Positions 12,112 to 23,075 of a DNA stretch of 64,000 nt are shown here, piece after piece (position 1 is the stretch's first letter; each line of letters opens with the position of its first letter). A program made the position numbers and the translations under genes. This DNA comes from Phytophthora sp. 'mugwort'. Lineage: Eukaryota > Oomycota > Peronosporomycetes > Peronosporales > Peronosporaceae. The DNA is taken from NCBI GenBank assembly GCA_033558025.1, contig JAUCEF010000004.1, positions 3,534,001-3,598,000 of the forward strand, written 5' to 3'. The notes beneath the pieces were generated by a model that saw only the letters and a program-made list of their open reading frames with translations, was not told where the DNA came from and made no database searches.

Positions 12112-12468
12112 TTTTCACGACTGATCTCTTCCTTCACACCAGCGGGTAGTGTACCCTCTTATCTGTCGGTACGCCTGTGGCGATCGTTCCGTCACCCCTT
12201 CCTTCGCTCCACCATTCCCCTGTCCTATTGTGAGCTGATCCTGTGTAGCCATGCTCCCATAACGTCCGTCCTTGCCGTCCAGCCGATCACCTCGCTCCTC
12301 CAGATTCGAATCCTGTTCTTCAATGCCGTCAACTGGCGATCTTGCGACAGGGGTTCGCGCTCATCATCGTAAAGCTGCTCAGCGAGTAACTGCTTAGCTA
12401 ACGTCGCTTCGCCCAACCGACGGACAGGGCCGTGCCCGAGACGGTTGCCACCGTTCCTACTCGAGACA
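12112..12468 (-). repeat. 5' LTR of gypsy copy A
   Basis: Near-identical partner of 1-358. On the minus strand it starts TGTCTCGAGTAGG at 12468. The third difference from the other LTR is within this first block (TGTCTCG against TGTCCCG); the other two are near 12172 and 12176. Confidence 0.9.
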
Positions 12469-12936
12469 CTTGGCACGCCAAGCTTTGCCGAGTGGAGGGG
12501 CGCATCCCACATTAACAAAGCATGGTCGACAGCGTAGAGCACGTAATCCCACTCTTGTCACTTTCTCCAGCTTGCCGGCGGCTTTCATGCCTTATTCCCG
12601 CGCCTCCTTCTGAATGTTCTGCTCCACTCCCACTCTTGGGAACTAACGGATGATGCGGCACTAATGCCGAATATAGCCCGTACCAAGTTGTATACCAGGA
12701 CCAAATACAGTACTATTTGTCAGGCGCACTAGCAATAGTACACCGTAGCAAATAGAATACGCTGATTTCACGGATTGAACTCAACGGCCTCGCTGCCCTG
12801 CACAATGCGCCAATCGAATCCGTTTGTAGTATGGACAATTTTAAATTAGCAAGCAACCGCTTGCCAAGATGCATGTCCAAGACGATGCCAGAGATGAAGG
12901 AAATCGTCCAGTGGATCTAGCGCAACGACGGGGTTC
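12469..12936. other. Spacer between two head-to-head gypsy 5' LTRs; no gene seen
   Basis: 468 bases with no convincing reading frame or repeat match. It begins with a small hairpin-like CTTGGCACGCCAAG and holds nothing else that I can name. Confidence 0.5.
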
Positions 12937-13386
12937 TGTCCCGAATCCAGACGGCGGTTACCGTCTGGGTCGATTTGGGGCACGGCTTTGCGCGACGGCC
13001 CACGGTTGAAGAACTGGTCGACACCCATTGGCCAGAGGATGTGCTTTGCGGGTAAGCGAGTCGCGTCTGGGCTATACCTATCTTCACTGTACCGTCAGCC
13101 CGGGTTGGGTTGGGCAACGGTCTGCGTCTCGTCGCTGTTCCCGGTTGAGAGGGACTGTGGTACATTTGCCAAAGTATCGGCCGAGCTGCGAGGAGAGAGA
13201 TCATGGAGGTAAGTGCTGACGACGGACAGGTCTGTGCGGACGGAATGGTCGGAGGGGCGACAAGTGCCTGACCCGTGGGATGAGGACGGGCGTACCTAGG
13301 TCGGCGAAGGATGGCGTGTGGATTCCAGAGCTGGGGGAGCGGTTTTCTGGGGCTTTACCGCCAGGTTTGAGTTACTCAGTCGTGAA
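12937..13386 (+). repeat. 5' LTR of gypsy copy B
   Basis: Starts TGTCCCGAATCCAG at 12937 and ends CAGTCGTGAA at 13386, the same ends as in copies A and D. The 450-base length is close to the 458-base LTR of copy D. No second LTR of this copy is in the window. Confidence 0.65.
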
Positions 13387-15700
13387 TTTAACCGGTGAAT
13401 AACAAGTTGAGTTTTATATTCGACTTTGTTAGTGTGTTTGTTCTTAGAGCCCTACAAGCGTGTACTACTTCTATTCAGCGTCGACCGTCCTACACCGGGA
13501 CGACTCGCGACACGTGGTGGAGAAGCAGGGTACGGACTTCGCTTGAAGTGGTACTAGCTTGGGAAAAATTGTCAAGTGTCTGAACCTGGGGTTAAAGGAC
13601 TTGTTTCGCCTGAAGTAGAGTGTATGAAGCTCCCGGATCCACACATCTACGGCACAAGTGTCAGTCTGGGGGCGTTAAAGAAGCAAGCTACAAGTCTGGC
13701 AGGACCGGTCAAGTCGTAACAGCCAACGCGTAAGAGCCAAGCGCAAGAAGGCCAACTGGAACCGTCACAGGAAGGGTTCGTGAAGAGAAGTCCGCACAGT
13801 CGGATCAGAGTCCAGAGCAAGTGTGAAGAAAGGGGTCCCTGAGGAGGCTCATCGAGGATAGGTAACAAGATGACTGCCGCCGGTGAGGACGAAGTGGGGA
13901 ACGAAAGAAGAGGTGGGAACGTGGAACGGCGTGAAGGAGTAAGTAGCGTCGGGCACGGAGGGGACACCACCGAGGGTGAAGAGGCCGTTCCTACCGGTTT
14001 GTCGCAAGTGATGAACGAGCTGTAGGCGACCGCGGAAGAGGAGAAGGAAGAAGAGGAGGTTGAGACCGAGCCTCGAGTCAAGTTTGAAGGAAATGAGAGA
14101 CGGCAATCAAGGCGGAAGAGTATCCGAGCGGTCCAGCTGGAACGGAACGGTTCCAGACAGCGGAAGCGAGTGTTACGACGCCGAGGAACTGGGTATGAGT
14201 ACGAGGAGGATTACCCGAATAAAGGGGAAGGGGAACAGCAAGAAGTGAAGTACCAGAGGAGCCCCAGCGGTTTTATTCCCCAGTACCCTGGTCCAGAGGT
14301 CCGTTGCATGGATCGGCCAACCTTTGCCTGGAGTTGGAGTTCGAAGAAGAACCCTGCCACTGGGCCCATACCGTTACCCGAGTGGAGGAAACGGTCAGCC
14401 ACAAAAGAGTATGTTGAAGATGGGTTTGTGAAGCCGGACGTCCCTGTTGGCCCGAGTGGTGCAATCCCTCGGGAAAGCAGGGTACCCTACTAGGGATCCC
14501 TGCTAAAGCACTACCTTCTGAAGGAACGGTTAGCCGTGGATTGGCGCGAACAGTTCCCAAACAGTCGACTACGCCTATAAACAGTCGGACTGGAGCCGTC
14601 CCAGGGAATGCGAATGCGTTCGGACTCTCAATGTTTGTCTGAATGCTGTGAAGTGTTGCCCATGTTCTATTCGGACACTACAACTGTGGAGGGGAAGTCG
14701 AGACTTCTGGGAGACGTTTGAAGCTCACATAGAAGGGCTTTCAGACCGTTCCCGTCTACTGGTCTTCCGCCAGAAACTAAAAGGACGAGTGGCTGAACAG
14801 TGGTGGGAAAACCCGAGGATCAAGACGTTCAACACTCGTCGCATGAGGTTTCACAATCAGTTCCTCAGTCGAGTGTCTGACGAGCTCTGGGGACGGTGTA
14901 AACAACGAAGATATGCGCGGAGAGTCTGTGGACGAGTTGGGAGACCGAGTGTCGGATCGCTGTGCGTCGCTGGATTACCCGAATCCGCAGATGCGTTATC
15001 AACTGTTCCGCCGTGGATTGCGAAACAAGCGCATGGTGGCTACGTTGGACACAAGTCCCGCTTCGGACATTCCGGAGGCATGCGAGTGGCTTATGTTCAA
15101 GGATATGTATCGCCCGATAGAAGAGGACGAGGATTGCTCGGACGATGCTAATGTGAAGAAGATGGAGACAGCTTCTACTTCTGTGGGCGCCCTCGCGCAA
15201 CAATTTCAGTATTTGCTTGAAATAACAGCAGCAATGGAAGATTCAGTTGATCCAGAGCAGATAGCAGGGTCCACGCTCGCCTCGTAACCGAGTTCTAATG
15301 GTTGCGGCTACCACGACTGCTTTCTACGGGGAACGGTCAAAGTTTGCAAGGGAACGGTCCCCGTGTTCGAGGAATCCGGATGGAGGACGACGGTCGTATG
15401 CAGAATGGTGTTCCGGTACGATCGCTGCAACTACAAGGGCCATGGTCGTGCTATATGTAATCGCCAACAGATAAGCTATCGTAAGTGTGGACAGATGGGT
15501 CACATCAGGATCGAGTGTGAGGCCCCTTTCAACGGAGGAACGGACTACAAGACTGGCAACCTTTCTCCTCGTGGATGCAGCTTCTGCAATGAACCTGGTC
15601 ATGGGGTCAGAGACTGTCCTACCTTGGATTCGCTTAAGGCGATGATGCCGTTACTGCAGAGCAATTCGTACCCCCCGAGCCGTCCCCGTCCTCAATGAAG
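13387..15700 (+). pseudogene. Leader and gag of gypsy copy B
   Basis: The leader has CTACAAGCG and TGGTGGAGAAGCAG (near 13515) as in the other copies. Gag fragments: an N-terminal segment with PSGFIPQYPGPEVRCMDRP (near 14265), the best preserved capsid-like region of the window (SRDFWETFEAHIEGLSDRSR, then RVAEQWWENPRIKTF, 14690-14850), and after a frameshift ASLDYPNPQMRYQLFRRGL and TLDTSPASDIPEACEWLMFK (14913-15287). This resembles the retrotransposon gag domain. Three zinc-knuckle-like segments follow (15417-15620); the first two lack their first cysteine (YDRCNYKGHGRAIC, YRKCGQMGHIRIEC) and the third is complete (CSFCNEPGHGVRDC). Split over several frames. Confidence 0.75.
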
Positions 15701-16650
15701 AGGGCGGGAGGAAGAAGAGGAGGGGGCCACTACTTTCTCTAGTCTAGTGAATGGCTCGAGGGACGGTCGTAAGGGTGATTTGGAGGAGGAATGCCCGTCG
15801 ATCGTTAGGAATGGTGATGAAGGAAGAGATGAAGGTGATGTGGACGGGGCGACGGTGAAGACGAGAACTGCGTCGTCCCCAGACACGGTTGGAAGAGGGG
15901 TTAAAACAGTGGGCGTATCCGCACTGGTCGAGACCGAAGAAGAATGAACGAAAGACGAGCTGAAAGAAGAAGATGAACGGCTCGCTGGAACGGCTACGAG
16001 GACAGAGAATGTCGTTTGTTCGGAACGAACGGGATGTGAAGTCTCGGTGCTAACGAAGAGCGCCTATGAAAAAGAAGATGAAGTTTATGACGACTCGCGA
16101 CAAGAAGCCTCTGCGACGACCATGAATAAGGATAAAAAAACGGTGTTGCAGCGGTGTGTGCTACGAAGGTTACCTTGAAGAAAGTGACGGTCCAAGATAC
16201 GGTGCCGTTGAGGTCTCAAGCAAGACCCAAGGTCAAGCTCAAAAAAATATTGAAGAAAAAGCAGCTAGGAAGGAACCGATTCCTTTCGATATCAAGAATG
16301 AAGAGATGGAGAAAGCGGATGAGTTGGACGGACTACACCGCCTCTTTACAGACGCCGAATTAGACGCTATGGAAGCGTGCGGTCCGGGTCAGGAAGGAAG
16401 GAATGAAGGAAGGAACGGTTTTGTGGGCGTAGAAGTTGCGATTGAAGAAGAAGTATACGACAAAGAATTCGAGGACCGTTTGTACCCCCTTGATCAAGTA
16501 GATCTCAACAAGCGTATGAAGCTAAACGCAGAGACTTCGAGAGAACCGTCTCTGGAAGACATGGTACGATTGTTGGACATACCAGTGGAGGTTTTGCGGC
16601 AAAACAAGGATGAAACGTCATTCCGTTTAATATCTATTTACATCACGTAG
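15701..16650 (+). pseudogene. Acidic linker region of gypsy copy B
   Basis: Glu/Asp-rich frames, the longest at 16156-16650, with the conserved island RLYPLDQVDLNKRMK and NAETSREPSLEDMVRLL. This matches copies A and D. It is cut off at 16650 shortly before the expected protease, at the junction with the SDR repeat array. Confidence 0.6.
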
Positions 16651-17135
16651 ACTCTACATGTACATCGTTCAGTTGTTTACTCCCGATCCGGTCGTACCGG
16701 AGCCTTTGCTTTGCTGATGTTAACAGATCTGCTGTTGTCTTTCCGAGCACTTTGTCGACTCAGGACCCATTTTTTAGCGGCGGCTAGATTCTCTACGCGA
16801 GGTAGACGTCCGTCCTTTAAAGATACGGGTAGTTCTAAAATAGGTACATGTACTTGATATTCCATGGCAATCAAACACTTCGATTGCCATCTCGATTGCG
16901 TCAGCTGCCTGACTGAAGAGCTAAAAGGTTAAACCAGCGACAGACATGTTGACGCTATCTTCAAGTGATTCTCTTCAGAAGATGGCTCCGAATAGCTGTG
17001 CGAGAGCGCTGCAACGTCAACGGACTGTACCCTCGCTGAGTTTGCGCTGTTGCTTGGCCACCCCACTTTTCAAAACACGTTAAGCTTCACAAGCTCAAAA
17101 CCACTTCATTCACTCAACTCACGCTATCTTCGATC

Positions 17136-17941
17136 ATGACATCCGCCAAGAAGACCGTTCTCATTACCGGCAGCACGCGTGGCATCGGTCTCGCCTTTGC
17201 TGAGCACTACATCAAGGCTGGCTGGGACGTCATCGCCACGGCGCGGGCCAACAGCAACACGGAGAAGGTACGACGCGTTGTTAGTGGGTACTAACCTCCT
17301 TGATCTTATATGCCAACTTGCTCACCATTTCTGGTGGTATCCTCTCCGTGCAGCTTAAAGCGCTTGCGCCGTTCAAAATAGTTGCGATGGACACGAGCGA
17401 CGAGACCACCATCCAAGAGGCAGCTCGTCAGCTGGAGGGCCAATCCATCGACCTGCTCATCAACAATGCCGGCACTTTGCAGGAGACTGTCACGAAGGAC
17501 GCGCTCATGCGCCAGTTCGAGGTGAACACTGTCGGGCCGTTCCTCGTGACGCGTGCGTTGCAGCCCAACCTGCAGCTGGCGGCGAAGGCCCACGGCGCTG
17601 CCTTCGTCATCCAACTCTCGTCGTTCCTTGGCAGCATCGGCACCGTTAAGAGCGAAATCAAGGCTCTATTCAAGGATGCTCTCTATGGCTACGGTTCGTC
17701 GAAGGCAGCCCTAAATATGATCACTCGCTTGCTAGCGATCGACCTTCGGTCTAGTGACATTGTGGTCGCATCGCTTCACCCTGGATACGTCGACACGGAC
17801 ATGACCGGTGGCAAAGCGACGCTCAAACCAGAGGACAGCGTGGCGGCCATGACCGCCTTCATCGACAAGCTGAACATGGAGAGCACGGGCAAGTTCTTCA
17901 CCCTGGACCCGGATACCCCCGGTGCGGAGCTTCCGTGGTAA
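17136..17941 (+). CDS. Short-chain dehydrogenase/reductase, tandem copy 1
   Basis: Two exons, 17136-17267 and 17354-17941, giving 239 residues. The intron (17268-17353, 86 bases) starts GTACGA, has a perfect TACTAAC branch site at 17289-17295 and ends CAG. The start is the first ATG that puts the nucleotide-binding motif near the N terminus. Classical SDR features: TGSTRGIG (residues 11-18) for NAD(P) binding, NNAG (81-84), Asn102, Ser133/134, Tyr157-X3-Lys161 as the catalytic pair, and PG at 187-188. Length and layout resemble small cytosolic carbonyl reductases of the C-factor/sniffer type; the substrate is unknown. No signal peptide is seen. Confidence 0.93.
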
Positions 17942-18637
17942 CTTCCGAGCTAGTAAATGCCACCTATCAACCTGCGGGTCCACATTACTTTTGGCCAGTA
18001 AACTTTCTCTTCTCTTCAATATGCACGAATTGTTAATATGATTCTCGTGGTTCACCCGTTGTCTTGCCTTGCCCAATCGACGCAACACTGTTGCATTCAC
18101 ATATGTGCGACTATCTAACGTGGTCATCCCCAAGATGAACGCCAAATGGCAAAATTCGCCGGCAACGGCGCGGGTGGCAAAGGTGAATCCAGAGACTTGC
18201 ATATTATTTGTTCGTTGTTTTATAGCTTTTGTCGCTCAATTCGGTGTTCGGCAATGTGAACACGAACTTGCTCCCGTAGAATGCCGACGCTTTGTCAGCC
18301 AATCATTTAACTATGATAATGCACCTTCCTGGCTAACGTGGATGTGCGAAGGGTGTATACATTTTTCAGATTCGCCAACGCTGATGCGTGGACTGTTGCC
18401 AATGGGTACTGTACATTGTTATTTTTCCTTTCCGTGCAACGTATATCATGGACAGAATATTATACTAGCGATGCTTCAAAAGCCTTCCTCACTGACGAAG
18501 ATACTAAGCTCGTGGTGGAAGGCCACAGAAACGTCATTCCGTTCTTATAGTCATCTACAGTACGTCGCTTCAATTGATTACAGAGTCATGAGAATATGGA
18601 AGGATATTCAATCCGATGGGTAGCACGGGAGCCTACG
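17942..18637 (+). other. 3' part of SDR unit 1; no convincing gene
   Basis: About 700 bases between the SDR stop and the next unit, repeated almost exactly in unit 2 (19877-20572). It contains a 184-codon open frame, but the composition is AT-richer than the genes and no motif is recognisable. It presumably holds the 3' untranslated region of one gene and distal upstream sequence of the next. Confidence 0.5.
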
Positions 18638-19070
18638 GGAGCCTTTGTTTGATGTTAACAGATCTGCTGTTGTGCTTACGAGCACTTTGTCGACTCAGGA
18701 CCCATTTTTTAGCGGCGGCTAGATTCTCTACGCGAGGTAGACGTCCGTCCTTTAAAGATACGGGTAGTTCTAAAATAGGTACATGTACTTGATATTCCAT
18801 GGCAATCAAACACTTCGATTGCCATCTCGATTGCGTCAGCTGCCTGACTGAAGAGCTAAAAGGTTAAACCAGCGACAGACATGTTGACGCTATCTTCAAG
18901 TGATTCTCTTCAGAAGATGGCTCCGAATAGCTGTGCGAGAGCGCTGCAACGTCAACGGACTGTACCCTCGCTGAGTTTGCGCTGTTGCTTGGCCACCCCA
19001 CTTTTCAAAACACGTTAAGCTTCACAAGCTCAAAACCACTTCATTCACTCAACTCACGCTATCTTCGATC

Positions 19071-19876
19071 ATGACATCCGCCAAGAAGACCGTTCTCATT
19101 ACCGGCAGCACGCGTGGCATCGGTCTCGCCTTTGCTGAGCACTACATCAAGGCTGGCTGGGACGTCATCGCCACGGCGCGGGCCAACAGCAACACGGAGA
19201 AGGTACGACGCGTTGTTAGTGGGTACTAACCTCCTTGATCTTATATGCCAACTTGCTCACCATTTCTGGTGGTATCCTCTCCGTGCAGCTTAAAGCGCTT
19301 GCGCCGTTCAAAATAGTTGCGATGGACACGAGCGACGAGACCACCATCCAAGAGGCAGCTCGTCAGCTGGAGGGCCAATCCATCGACCTGCTCATCAACA
19401 ATGCCGGCACTTTGCAGGAGACTGTCACGAAGGACGCGCTCATGCGCCAGTTCGAGGTGAACACTGTCGGGCCGTTCCTCGTGACGCGTGCGTTGCAGCC
19501 CAACCTGCAGCTGGCGGCGAAGGCCCACGGCGCTGCCTTCGTCATCCAACTCTCGTCGTTCCTTGGCAGCATCGGCACCGTTAAGAGCGAAATCAAGGCT
19601 CTATTCAAGGATGCTCTCTATGGCTACGGTTCGTCGAAGGCAGCCCTAAATATGATCACTCGCTTGCTAGCGATCGACCTTCGGTCTAGTGACATTGTGG
19701 TCGCATCGCTTCACCCTGGATACGTCGACACGGACATGACCGGTGGCAAAGCGACGCTCAAACCAGAGGACAGCGTGGCGGCCATGACCGCCTTCATCGA
19801 CAAGCTGAACATGGAGAGCACGGGCAAGTTCTTCACCCTGGACCCGGATACCCCCGGTGCGGAGCTTCCGTGGTAA
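19071..19876 (+). CDS. Short-chain dehydrogenase/reductase, tandem copy 2
   Basis: Exons 19071-19202 and 19289-19876, intron 19203-19288. The protein is identical to that of copy 1, including TGSTRGIG, NNAG and the Tyr157/Lys161 pair. The upstream 400 bases are also the same, so promoter and regulation are probably shared, and duplication simply raises dosage. Identity including the intron points to a recent duplication, to gene conversion, or to an assembly duplication. Confidence 0.92.
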
Positions 19877-21005
19877 CTTCCGAGCTAGTAAATGCCACCT
19901 ATCAACCTGCGGGTCCACATTACTTTTGGCCAGTAAACTTTCTCTTCTCTTCAATATGCACGAATTGTTAATATGATTCTCGTGGTTCACCCGTTGTCTT
20001 GCCTTGCCCAATCGACGCAACACTGTTGCATTCACATATGTGCGACTATCTAACGTGGTCATCCCCAAGATGAACGCCAAATGGCAAAATTCGCCGGCAA
20101 CGGCGCGGGTGGCAAAGGTGAATCCAGAGACTTGCATATTATTTGTTCGTTGTTTTATAGCTTTTGTCGCTCAATTCGGTGTTCGGCAATGTGAACACGA
20201 ACTTGCTCCCGTAGAATGCCGACGCTTTGTCAGCCAATCATTTAACTATGATAATGCACCTTCCTGGCTAACGTGGATGTGCGAAGGGTGTATACATTTT
20301 TCAGATTCGCCAACGCTGATGCGTGGACTGTTGCCAATGGGTACTGTACATTGTTATTTTTCCTTTCCGTGCAACGTATATCATGGACAGAATATTATAC
20401 TAGCGATGCTTCAAAAGCCTTCCTCACTGACGAAGATACTAAGCTCGTGGTGGAAGGCCACAGAAACGTCATTCCGTTCTTATAGTCATCTACAGTACGT
20501 CGCTTCAATTGATTACAGAGTCATGAGAATATGGAAGGATATTCAATCCGATGGGTAGCACGGGAGCCTACGGGAGCCTTTGTTTGATGTTGACAGATCT
20601 GCTGTTGTGCTTACGAGCACTTTGTCGACTCAGGACCCATTTTTTAGCGGCGGCTAGATTCTCTACGCGAGGTAGACGTCCGTCCTTTAAAGATACGGGT
20701 AGTTCTAAAATAGGTACATGTACTTGATATTCCATGGCAATCAAACACTTCGATTGCCATCTCGATTGCGTCAGCTGCCTGACTGAAGAGCTAAAAGGTT
20801 AAACCAGCGACAGACATGTTGACGCTATCTTCAAGTGATTCTCTTCAGAAGATGGCTCCGAATAGCTGTGCGAGAGCGCTGCAACGTCAACGGACTGTAC
20901 CCTCGCTGAGTTTGCGCTGTTGCTTGGCCACCCCACTTTTCAAAACACGTTAAGCTTCACAAGCTCAAAACCACTTCATTCACTCAACTCACGCTATCTT
21001 CGATC

Positions 21006-21811
21006 ATGACATCCGCCAAGAAGACCGTTCTCATTACCGGCAGCACGCGTGGCATCGGTCTCGCCTTTGCTGAGCACTACATCAAGGCTGGCTGGGACGT
21101 CATCGCCACGGCGCGGGCCAACAGCAACACGGAGAAGGTACGACGCGTTGTTAGTGGGTACTAACCTCCTTGATCTTATATGCCAACTTGCTCACCATTT
21201 CTGGTGGTATCCTCTCCGTGCAGCTTAAAGCGCTTGCGCCGTTCAAAATAGTTGCGATGGACACGAGCGACGAGACCACCATCCAAGAGGCAGCTCGTCA
21301 GCTGGAGGGCCAATCCATCGACCTGCTCATCAACAATGCCGGCACTTTGCAGGAGACTGTCACGAAGGACGCGCTCATGCGCCAGTTCGAGGTGAACACT
21401 GTCGGGCCGTTCCTCGTGACGCGTGCGTTGCAGCCCAACCTGCAGCTGGCGGCGAAGGCCCACGGCGCTGCCTTCGTCATCCAACTCTCGTCGTTCCTTG
21501 GCAGCATCGGCACCGTTAAGAGCGAAATCAAGGCTCTATTCAAGGATGCTCTCTATGGCTACGGTTCGTCGAAGGCAGCCCTAAATATGATCACTCGCTT
21601 GCTAGCGATCGACCTTCGGTCTAGTGACATTGTGGTCGCATCGCTTCACCCTGGATACGTCGACACGGACATGACCGGTGGCAAAGCGACGCTCAAACCA
21701 GAGGACAGCGTGGCGGCCATGACCGCCTTCATCGACAAGCTGAACATGGAGAGCACGGGCAAGTTCTTCACCCTGGACCCGGATACCCCCGGTGCGGAGC
21801 TTCCGTGGTAA
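21006..21811 (+). CDS. Short-chain dehydrogenase/reductase, tandem copy 3
   Basis: Exons 21006-21137 and 21224-21811, intron 21138-21223. Protein identical to copies 1 and 2. The 3' flank differs: from about 21950 to 22130 it is a diverged relative of the sequence after copies 1 and 2, so this unit may be the original gene or a paralogue whose coding part was homogenised by conversion. Confidence 0.92.
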
Positions 21812-22130
21812 CTTCCGAGCTAGTAAATGCCACCTATCAACCTGCGGGTCCACATTACTTTTGGCCAGTAAACTTTCTCTTCTCTTCAATATGCACGAAT
21901 TGTCAATATGATTCTCGTGGTTCACCCGTTGTCTTGCCTTGCCCAATCGACGCACAACATTGTTGCAGTCACCCACCTCGACACGTGTGCGACCTACTAA
22001 CATGGTTGCCCGATACGGCAATTTCGCTTGACAACGGCACGATGGCCAAGGAGAACCTAAATACATGTACTTGCTTGTTCGTTGTTTTCTACATGCAGCA
22101 CAAAGTTCGAATGCCGCTCAAGCAGTAATA

Positions 22131-23019
22131 TATAACTTCGTAAAATTTTGCTTTTTAGAGTTATTATCGGCAGACTAATTAGAGACTTTTTGCTCAAGTA
22201 ATTTACGCTACAGACAACCCTCCCATAATTGCTCCTCCCACTGGCAATAGTACGTATGAAAAATGCCAAATTGGGAGACCCCCGATTTGTACAATAGTAA
22301 CTTCCGATAGTTAAGTAACTTATCAATCTTGCACTACCAAAAGAGATAATTTATAAGCACGATCGCCTAATCTGATATCTAGATGGTCTGGAAGTGCGAC
22401 GTGATAAGCTCCTGCTTTTTCAATCTCAGCGACTTTACGTGGTATCCGAATAGCTGCATTGACATGAAACGTCGAATGGCTAGCTGATTTCCAGTCTCCG
22501 GTTTGACCACATCCAGACCACGCAGGAGAGTTTGTGCCTTAAACCTCGGCATCGTAACTAGCAGAAAAGGCACCAGCTTCACATTTGATTGGTGAACCCC
22601 GCAATGTGAAGGGGCAGTATCGATCAGAAGTACGATATACGATCATTGCGCATCATCATCTCGTTTATCTTGGCGTAAATTGTACGAGCGCTCATCACCA
22701 CGTCAAAATGCGGAATGTTGCCGCGTTCTTCAAACATTTTGATACCTTTTGAGATGCCATTAAGATGTGTGTTCACGAAAGGGTTAACATGTTTTTCGCT
22801 TCGAGTCCCCCTTTGGAATTATCATGATTGGATTGCCGACCGGATGAATATTATTGGTATTGGTAACAAAGCTTGCGCACAAACGTCACAGATTCGTCAA
22901 CAATGGTTTGCATCATCATGGAACCGCTGACTTACAGTACCGGTATTACTCTCCACTGACATCAATTAGGTCTTCCTTCAAGGTCTGTGCGAGGCCCCAA
23001 CGTATCCTGCCCGGTGCAA
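22131..23019. other. Intergenic region with a possible small coding remnant
   Basis: AT-rich sequence. On the minus strand, 22743-22379 can be read as two short open stretches in different frames (one containing ERGNIPHFDVVMSARTIYAK, the other GLDVVKPETGNQLAIRR), separated by a stop. They look like decayed coding sequence but I do not recognise a family. Confidence 0.35.
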
Positions 23020-23035
23020 GCTCATTCATAATTTC
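23020..23035 (+). promoter_or_regulatory. Initiator-like core promoter element of the flavin reductase gene
   Basis: GCTCATTCATAATTTC matches the oomycete initiator consensus GCTCATTYYNCAWTTT at 13 of 16 positions and lies about 40-55 bases before the ATG at 23076, the usual spacing for short oomycete 5' leaders. It supports 23076 as start over the upstream in-frame ATG at 22854. Confidence 0.65.
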
Positions 23036-23075
23036 GCCTGCTCAATCACGACCCCACCCAATCCGATTTGCACCA

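Larger units (their letters stand above)
1..12468 (-). mobile_element. Complete but decayed 12.5-kb Ty3/gypsy LTR retrotransposon (copy A)
   Basis: Direct repeats of about 357 bases lie at 2-358 and 12112-12468, offset by exactly 12110 bases, and differ at only three positions that I can see. Between them, reading the minus strand, are leader, gag, an acidic linker, protease, RT, RNase H, integrase with a chromodomain-like tail, then an antisense reading frame (1592-3166, plus strand) and a sense ORF3 (1426 to the LTR). The order protease-RT-RNase H-integrase is that of Ty3/gypsy (Metaviridae). Almost every reading frame is broken by frameshifts or stops, so the copy cannot be autonomous. The window starts at or within a base or two of the outer end of the left LTR, so the target-site duplication cannot be checked. 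Confidence 0.9.
12937..16650 (+). mobile_element. 5' fragment of a related gypsy element (copy B), plus strand
   Basis: Consists of a 5' LTR (12937-13386), leader, gag and the acidic linker, then stops at about 16650 where the SDR tandem array begins. Same family as copy A by LTR ends, leader motifs, capsid and linker sequence, but clearly diverged. Protease and everything downstream are missing. Confidence 0.8.
16699..22130 (+). repeat. Tandem array of three SDR-containing units of about 1.94 kb
   Basis: Units start at 16699, 18638 and 20573 (the first is four bases longer near its start). Gene positions are offset by exactly 1935 bases. Coding sequences are identical; only a few differences are visible outside them (for example near 16703-16735, and A against G at the GATGTTAACAG block of unit 3). 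Units 1 and 2 have the same 3' part; unit 3 departs from them after about 21950, where its sequence is still related but clearly diverged, and ends near 22130. Confidence 0.95.

Noticed and set aside
17306..17673. Minus-strand open frames of 81 and 102 codons inside the SDR genes
   Set aside because: Shadows of the SDR reading frame on the opposite strand; the plus-strand frame has all catalytic motifs.
18069..18623. 184-codon open frame after SDR copy 1, repeated at 20004-20558
   Set aside because: No recognisable domain, AT-richer than the genes, and repeated only because the whole unit is repeated. An overlapping minus-strand frame of 156 codons is just as open.
16699..22130. Possible satellite or CRISPR-like array
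   Set aside because: Units are 1.9 kb, contain a spliced eukaryotic gene and have no short repeat-spacer structure.
22854..23075. N-terminal extension of the flavin reductase
   Set aside because: In frame, but without family similarity, and it contains the initiator-like element at 23020; the start at 23076 gives a standard-length protein.
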